NCBI GenBank assembly: GCA_937922955.1
Contig: CALAKO010000195.1
Location: 1-18,048, forward strand
Reading direction: 5' to 3'
Origin: an uncultured Peptococcaceae bacterium
Lineage (GTDB): Bacteria > Bacillota > Peptococcia > Peptococcales > Peptococcaceae
Length of the DNA stretch: 18,048 bases
Positions 13,283 to 18,048 of this stretch are shown in pieces. The position numbers and the translations under genes are program-made. The notes beneath the pieces are model-generated. The model ran no database searches. It saw only the letters and a program-made list of their open reading frames with translations, and was not told the origin of the DNA. Position 1 is the first letter of the stretch. The number at the start of each line of letters is the position of its first letter.

Positions 13283-13299
13283 TAAGGAGGATAAAATAA

Positions 13300-13530
13300 A
13301 TGGATGTATCTGGATTGATCGCATTAAGTATGGCAATTGCCATTGGTTTGTCTGCAATTGGCTCTGGTATTGGTCAGGGTATTGCTACTGCAAAAGCAAC
13401 GGAATCTATGGCTCGTCAGCCAGAAATGGCCGGTGGGATTCGTACGACTTTGATTCTTGGTCTCGCATTTATGGAAACGCTGACCATCTATGGTCTGCTC
13501 ATCGCTCTGATGCTGTATTCCCAGCTTTAA
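13300..13530 (+). CDS. atpE: ATP synthase F0 subunit c, copy 2
   Basis: A second 76-residue c subunit. It differs from copy 1 only at residues 2-4 (DVS for GAT) and 32 (Lys for Arg); all ion ligands (Gln26, Glu59, Thr60, Tyr64) are the same. By eye 21 further codons differ silently, so the pair is not a very recent copy and the protein sequence is under strong constraint. The ribosome binding site AAGGAGG is 9 bases before the ATG. Both proteins could enter the same ring, or the second gene may simply raise the dose of c. Confidence 0.95.
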   Translation: MDVSGLIALSMAIAIGLSAIGSGIGQGIATAKATESMARQPEMAGGIRTTLILGLAFMETLTIYGLLIALMLYSQL

Positions 13531-13589
13531 TGAAGTGATTCGCATAGAAGCAAGACGCAATCATTCATACAAAGTAAGGAGATGGTTTT

Positions 13590-14075
13590 ATGAGCATTGA
13601 GCCATCCACACTCATATTTGCGCTTATCAACTTCTTGATTCTTCTGTTCTGCTTGAAGAAATTCCTCTACAAGCCGCTGTTCAACATGCTTGATGAACGT
13701 GCGTCCACCATTGCAAAAAATGTGGACGATGCAGAACAGGCGCGTGAAGAAGCCAACGCTCTCAAAGCAGAGTATGAAGCCAGCCTGAAAGAAGCGCAGA
13801 CAAAGGCTCAAGAAATTATTCAGAACGCCAATAAACTTGGTGAAGAAACCCGTGCTGAAATTATCGCAAAGGCGCGCGAAGAAGCTGCGCGTGCAAGCGA
13901 AAAAGCAAGAGAAGAAATCAACCGCGAAAAAGAACAGGCCCTCAAAGACCTGCGTGCTGAAGTGGCAGATCTCGCTGTAGATGCAGCGTCTAAGATCATT
14001 GGCCGCAACGTAACCATCGCGGATCATGAAAATCTTGTCAACGAATTTATTAAAGAGGTAGGGGACGCTAAATGA
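13590..14075 (+). CDS. atpF: ATP synthase F0 subunit b
   Basis: A 161-residue peripheral-stalk subunit: one N-terminal membrane helix (about 8-26, IFALINFLILLFCLKKFLY), then a long charged helix for right-handed coiled-coil dimer formation (about 35-135, rich in Ala, Glu, Lys) and a C-terminal part that meets subunit delta. Length and build are normal. GTAAGGAG lies 8 bases before the ATG. The stop overlaps the atpH start by ATGA. Confidence 0.93.
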   Translation: MSIEPSTLIFALINFLILLFCLKKFLYKPLFNMLDERASTIAKNVDDAEQAREEANALKAEYEASLKEAQTKAQEIIQNANKLGEETRAEIIAKAREEAARASEKAREEINREKEQALKDLRAEVADLAVDAASKIIGRNVTIADHENLVNEFIKEVGDAK

Positions 14076-14638
14076 ACGATGCAGGAGTAGCCAAACGCTA
14101 TGCACAGGCACTGTTCATGCTCGCGGACGAATCCCAAAACGTCGATAAAATCGGTCAGGACCTTGCTTACGCCTGCGAAACCATTTATGGCAACGCAGAG
14201 TTGGAGCAAGCGTACACTGGCGTGCAATTTTCAATGAGAGGCAAGAAAAATGCCATCGCAAAAGTGTTCCAGGGTCAAGTGGATCAGGTTGTGGTGAATT
14301 TCCTGCAGATTCTCATCGAAAAAGGCCGTACTGGTTATTTGGCGGATATCCAGAAAGCTTATGGCAAGCTGCTGGATGAACGTAATGGCATCGCCGATGC
14401 AACGGTGACGTCGGCCTATCCGCTGAAAGAGGAAGAAGCAAAAAATATCGCCCTGGCACTCGGAAAGGCAGTGGGCAAGACCATTCGCCTGGAAGTGGTG
14501 GTCGACTCATCTCTGGTTGCCGGCGTCAAGCTGAAATACGGCGATAAGATCATCGACGGCTCCGTAGAAGCTCGTTTAGCGAGCATGCGAAAGCGCCTCA
14601 TGACACAGGACATTGTAGGAGGTGAAGGTCCCCAATGA
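14072..14638 (+). CDS. atpH: ATP synthase F1 subunit delta
   Basis: A 188-residue subunit that joins the b stalk to the top of F1. The N-terminal six-helix part begins with AKRYAQALFMLADE, and the C-terminal part ends with the conserved VAGVKLKYGDKIIDGSVEARLASMRKRLM pattern (near 149-178). It overlaps atpF and atpA by four bases each, so translation of b, delta and alpha is coupled. AAAGAGGTAGGGG precedes the ATG. Confidence 0.94.
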   Translation: MNDAGVAKRYAQALFMLADESQNVDKIGQDLAYACETIYGNAELEQAYTGVQFSMRGKKNAIAKVFQGQVDQVVVNFLQILIEKGRTGYLADIQKAYGKLLDERNGIADATVTSAYPLKEEEAKNIALALGKAVGKTIRLEVVVDSSLVAGVKLKYGDKIIDGSVEARLASMRKRLMTQDIVGGEGPQ

Positions 14639-16149
14639 GCATTAGACCAGATGAAATAAGCTCTATTTTAAAAGAAGAAATTCAGAACTTTGACCAGACC
14701 GTCGAAACTAGCGAAATCGGTACTGTTATCGAAGTCGGTGACGGTATCGCTCGTGTACACGGACTCCAGAACGCCATGGTTAACGAACTTCTTGAGTTCC
14801 CTGGCGGCGTCAAAGGGATGGCCCAGAACCTTGAAGAAGACAACATCGGTTGCATTCTTCTTGGGGAATTTGAACATATCAAGGATGGCGACCCAGTTAA
14901 GCGTACGGGCCGCATCATCGAAGTACCGGTTGGTGAAGCGCTGATCGGTCGTGTTGTAAACGCCATCGGTGAACCAATCGATGGCAAAGGTCCAATTGAG
15001 ACCACCAAATCCCGTCCAGTTGAAAACGTTGCCCCTGGGGTTATTACCCGTGAAGGGGTACACGAACCGTTGCAGACGGGTCTTAAGGCAATCGATGCCA
15101 TGATTCCTATCGGCCGTGGTCAGCGTGAATTGATCATTGGTGACCGTCAGACCGGTAAAACCGCTATTGCCATCGATACCATCATCAACCAGAAGGGGCA
15201 GGATGTTATCTGCATCTACGTTGCGATTGGTCAGAAAGCATCCACCATTTCCAACGTTGTTGGTACCCTCGAAGAATATGGTGCCATGGATTACACCATC
15301 GTCGTTGCAGCAACGGCATCCGAACCATCCCCAATGCTTTACATCGCGCCATACGCTGGTGCAGCAATGGGTGAAGAGTTCATGTTCAACGGCAAAGACG
15401 TTCTCATCGTTTACGACGACCTGTCCAAACAGGCTGTTGCTTATCGTGAACTTTCTTTGCTTCTGCATCGCCCACCAGGCCGCGAAGCATATCCAGGGGA
15501 CGTATTCTATCTCCACAGCCGTCTGCTCGAACGTGCAGCGAAACTGGAAGATAAATACGGCGGCGGTTCCATGACCGCACTGCCAATCATTGAAACCCAG
15601 GCAGGTGACGTATCCGCTTACATTCCAACCAACGTTATTTCCATTACCGATGGTCAGATCTTCCTGGAAACCGACCTTTTCCACTCCGGGGTTCGTCCTG
15701 CTATCAACGCAGGTATTTCCGTATCTCGAGTCGGCGGTGATGCACAGATTAAAGCAATGAAGAAAATCGCCGGGAACCTGCGTGGTGACCTTGCACAGTA
15801 CAACGAATTGAAGGCATTCTCTCAGTTCGGCAGTGACCTTGACGACATCACCAAGGCTACCCTTGCTCGTGGTGAACGTCTCACTGAAGTGCTCAAGCAA
15901 AAGCAGTATTCCCCAATGCCGGTTGAAGAACAGGTTGTCAGCATCTACGCGGTAGTGAAAGGGTATTGCGACAGCATCAAGACCGAAAATGTTGGTCGTT
16001 TTGAAAAAGAATTCCTTGATTTCATGCGTGCATCCAAGTATAAAGAAAGCGTCTTAGAGGCGATCGTTTCAACTGGTAAAATGGAACCAGAAACTGAAGA
16101 TGCGCTGAAGAAAGCAATTGTAGAATTTAAGGAAGGCTTCCAAGGCTAA
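14635..16149 (+). CDS. atpA: ATP synthase F1 subunit alpha
   Basis: A 504-residue nucleotide-binding but non-catalytic subunit of the F1 hexamer. Seen: an N-terminal amphipathic helix, the beta barrel with GTVIEVGDGIARVHGL (29-44), Walker A GDRQTGKT at 169-176, the DVLIVYDDLSKQAVAYRELSLLL region holding Walker B, and the arginine-finger region ISVSRVGGDAQIKAMKK. Full length for the family. The start overlaps atpH as ATGA, with TAGGAGGTG upstream. Codons are strongly biased, as expected for a highly expressed gene. Confidence 0.97.
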   Translation: MSIRPDEISSILKEEIQNFDQTVETSEIGTVIEVGDGIARVHGLQNAMVNELLEFPGGVKGMAQNLEEDNIGCILLGEFEHIKDGDPVKRTGRIIEVPVGEALIGRVVNAIGEPIDGKGPIETTKSRPVENVAPGVITREGVHEPLQTGLKAIDAMIPIGRGQRELIIGDRQTGKTAIAIDTIINQKGQDVICIYVAIGQKASTISNVVGTLEEYGAMDYTIVVAATASEPSPMLYIAPYAGAAMGEEFMFNGKDVLIVYDDLSKQAVAYRELSLLLHRPPGREAYPGDVFYLHSRLLERAAKLEDKYGGGSMTALPIIETQAGDVSAYIPTNVISITDGQIFLETDLFHSGVRPAINAGISVSRVGGDAQIKAMKKIAGNLRGDLAQYNELKAFSQFGSDLDDITKATLARGERLTEVLKQKQYSPMPVEEQVVSIYAVVKGYCDSIKTENVGRFEKEFLDFMRASKYKESVLEAIVSTGKMEPETEDALKKAIVEFKEGFQG

Positions 16150-16168
16150 GAGAGGAAGGTGAGACGTC

Positions 16169-17053
16169 TTGGCAAATGCTAAAGAGATCAAACGCAGAAT
16201 GCAGAGTATTGCAAATACGAAGCAGATCACAAACGCCATGAAGATGGTCTCCGCCTCCAAGCTCCGTCGTGCACAAAAGCAGATTGGTGCTGGACGTCCT
16301 TATCAGGAAAAATTACGTCAGGTTTTGGCGCAAGTTTCCGCATCGATGTCCGGTGAAAGTACAGATCCGCTGCTCGAAGTGCGTCCTGTCAATCATGAAG
16401 CGTTTTTAGTCATTGCATCCAATAAAGGGCTTGCAGGTGGCTTTAACGCCCATGTTATGAAGGAAGCGCATCGCGTTATTAAAGAAGCACAGGCAGCTGG
16501 TCATGAAGTCAGCGTTATTGCTGTTGGCCGAAAAGCGCAGGAATATTTCACCAAACATGGCATTCCTGTGGACGTGGCGTATCTTGATACGAACGATATT
16601 CCGGATCCACACGATAGTGAGATCATCGCTAAAGAGATTCGCTCGGCGTATGAAACTGGAAAATACGATAAAGTCAGCATTGTTTATCCGTTGTTCCGTT
16701 CGGTCATGAGTCAGGTGCCAACCGTTGTGCCGCTTCTGCCAATTGAAAGTGATGCCCTTGCTCAGGGAGAAGCCGCAGAAGACGACAAATACACCGTTGA
16801 CTACATGTTCGAGCCAGACGCAGCCAGTATTCTCAGCCAGCTCCTGCCAATGTATCTGTCCAATCAGATTCATGGCTGCATGGCTGATGCGAAAACCGGT
16901 GAACATGGCGCACGTATGACCGCCATGACTGCTGCGACGGATAACGCTACCGAGCTCTTGAGCCAGCTGGAAATCAGCTACAACCGTGCACGTCAGGCTG
17001 CGATTACCAATGAAATCATTGAAATCGTTGCTGGCGCCAACGCGTTGGGCTAA
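16169..17053 (+). CDS. atpG: ATP synthase F1 subunit gamma
   Basis: A 294-residue central rotor shaft. The N-terminal helix MANAKEIKRRMQSIANTKQI and the C-terminal helix ending in RARQAAITNEIIEIVAGANA are the conserved coiled-coil pair, with the Rossmann-like part between (GLAGGFNAHV near 90-99). The only start that fits the conserved N-terminus is TTG at 16169, with AGGAAGGTGAG 5 bases before it. It follows atpA after 19 bases. Confidence 0.96.
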   Translation: MANAKEIKRRMQSIANTKQITNAMKMVSASKLRRAQKQIGAGRPYQEKLRQVLAQVSASMSGESTDPLLEVRPVNHEAFLVIASNKGLAGGFNAHVMKEAHRVIKEAQAAGHEVSVIAVGRKAQEYFTKHGIPVDVAYLDTNDIPDPHDSEIIAKEIRSAYETGKYDKVSIVYPLFRSVMSQVPTVVPLLPIESDALAQGEAAEDDKYTVDYMFEPDAASILSQLLPMYLSNQIHGCMADAKTGEHGARMTAMTAATDNATELLSQLEISYNRARQAAITNEIIEIVAGANALG

Positions 17054-17079
17054 TGCACGCAGAAGGAGGAAGATCCGTC

Positions 17080-18048
17080 TTGAATAATCAAGGTAAAATT
17101 ATAAAAGTTGTTGGTCCTGTCGTTGACGTAGAGTTTGCGGCAGATCAACTTCCAGAAATCAACTATGCGCTTCATGTTTCCAATGAAGGGCAGGAAATCG
17201 AATTAGAAACCAAGCTTGATGTAACATTGGAAGTTGCAGAACATCTTGGCGGTAACGTTGTGCGTACCATCGCCATGAGTTCCACCGATGGTCTTGTGCG
17301 CGGGCTGAATGTTGAAAACACTGGCAGTCCAATCACTGTTCCTGTTGGTGACTGCACCTTAGGCCGTCTCTTCAACGTTACTGGTCAGCCAATTGATGAA
17401 GAAGGCCCAGTCAATGAAACCGAACGCTGGTCCATTCACCGTGAAGCACCAAGCTTTTCCGAACAAAACCCTGAAAAAGAAATCCTCGAAACCGGGATCA
17501 AAGTTATCGACTTGCTCTGCCCATACGTTAAGGGTGGTAAAATCGGTCTCTTCGGTGGTGCCGGTGTAGGTAAAACCGTATTGATTCAGGAATTGATTCG
17601 TAACATTGCTCACGAACACGGCGGCTATTCCGTATTCGCAGGTGTTGGTGAACGTACTCGTGAAGGGAAAGACCTTCTCGTAGAAATGAAGGAAAGCGGC
17701 GTTATCGATAAAACCAGTCTCGTGTTCGGTCAGATGAACGAACCACCTGGTGCACGTATGCGTATCGCCTTGACCGGTCTGACCATTGCGGAATATTTCC
17801 GTGATGTTCAGCATCAGGACGTATTGCTCTTCATTGATAACATTTTCCGTTTCTCCCAGGCTGGTTCCGAAGTATCCGCGCTGCTTGGCCGCATGCCATC
17901 TGCCGTAGGGTATCAGCCAACGCTGGCTACCGAAATGGGTCAGATGCAGGAACGTATTACTTCTACTGACAAAGGGTCCATCACCTCTGTTCAGGCCGTT
18001 TATGTGCCTGCCGATGACTTGACCGACCCAGCACCAGCAACCACCTTT
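17080..18048 (+). CDS. atpD: ATP synthase F1 subunit beta (partial, 3' end outside window)
   Basis: The catalytic subunit; 323 residues are visible and the frame is open at the right edge. Motifs: N-terminal barrel GKIIKVVGPVVDVEF (5-19), Walker A GGAGVGKT at 159-166, the catalytic glutamate in GVGERTREG (188-196), Walker B VLLFIDNIFRFSQAG (248-262), then SALLGRMPSAVGYQPTLATE (266-285). The start is TTG 17080, with GAAGGAGG 10 bases before it; no ATG fits the conserved N-terminus. It follows atpG by 26 bases. About 140-150 residues and presumably atpC (epsilon) lie beyond the window. Confidence 0.97.
   Translation, partial: MNNQGKIIKVVGPVVDVEFAADQLPEINYALHVSNEGQEIELETKLDVTLEVAEHLGGNVVRTIAMSSTDGLVRGLNVENTGSPITVPVGDCTLGRLFNVTGQPIDEEGPVNETERWSIHREAPSFSEQNPEKEILETGIKVIDLLCPYVKGGKIGLFGGAGVGKTVLIQELIRNIAHEHGGYSVFAGVGERTREGKDLLVEMKESGVIDKTSLVFGQMNEPPGARMRIALTGLTIAEYFRDVQHQDVLLFIDNIFRFSQAGSEVSALLGRMPSAVGYQPTLATEMGQMQERITSTDKGSITSVQAVYVPADDLTDPAPATTF

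Noticed and set aside
13011..13530. Second atpE as an assembly duplication
   Set aside because: 21 silent codon differences and different leader sequences show that both copies are real and separate.
14668..15900. Long antisense frame (410 codons) on the minus strand
   Set aside because: It lies entirely opposite atpA. It is a codon-bias shadow with no ribosome binding site and no recognisable domain.
1..18048. CRISPR arrays, tRNA or rRNA genes, insertion sequences, prophage
   Set aside because: No regularly spaced repeats, tRNA-like cloverleaf, transposase, integrase or terminal inverted repeats were seen on reading both strands.

Overview
The window reads as one stretch of bacterial chromosome of mid GC content with Bacillota-style signals: strong AAGGAGG-type ribosome binding sites, TATAAT/TATACT promoters often with an extended TGn element, and hairpin-plus-T-run terminators. 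The mix of genes (BrnQ, polyphosphate:AMP phosphotransferase, NdpA-type nucleoid protein, an F-type ATP synthase whose c subunits carry sodium-type ion ligands) suits an anaerobic Bacillota, possibly a Negativicutes member. The genus is a guess and no 16S or tRNA gene is present to settle it.

Left part (1-3600, mostly minus strand): the start of an unidentified gene with an acidic and lysine-rich N-terminus, the two-domain polyphosphate:AMP phosphotransferase pap just upstream of it, and the branched-chain amino acid transporter brnQ with its own promoter and terminator. Middle (3601-6552): a nucleoid-associated protein gene (+) that shares a bidirectional terminator with a membrane-anchored XRE regulator (-), then a nitroreductase and an isochorismatase-fold hydrolase that overlap by ATGA (-).

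Accessory island (6617-9654, + strand): a strong promoter drives a compact run of six genes: an SPFH/Band-7 membrane protein, two tandem DUF1648 membrane proteins, an Arc-like ribbon-helix-helix (RHH) protein of 56 residues, and two tandem YbjQ-family proteins, closed by a hairpin terminator. At the predicted transcription start lies a 21-bp perfect inverted repeat made of two TGATATCA palindromes 11 bp apart. This is the geometry of an Arc-type operator, so the RHH protein may repress its own operon. This cluster is the best candidate in the window for a little-described system.

Right part (9656-18048): a dCMP deaminase (-), the UDP-GlcNAc 2-epimerase wecB (+), and the ATP synthase operon atpZ-atpI-atpB-atpE-atpE-atpF-atpH-atpA-atpG-atpD, which runs off the right edge inside atpD. 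The operon has two tandem atpE genes whose proteins differ at only 4 of 76 residues while 21 codons differ silently. Both c subunits have Q26, E59, T60 and Y64 in the spacing of sodium-binding c rings, so the enzyme is probably sodium-coupled. Three genes (atpB, atpG, atpD) appear to start with TTG.
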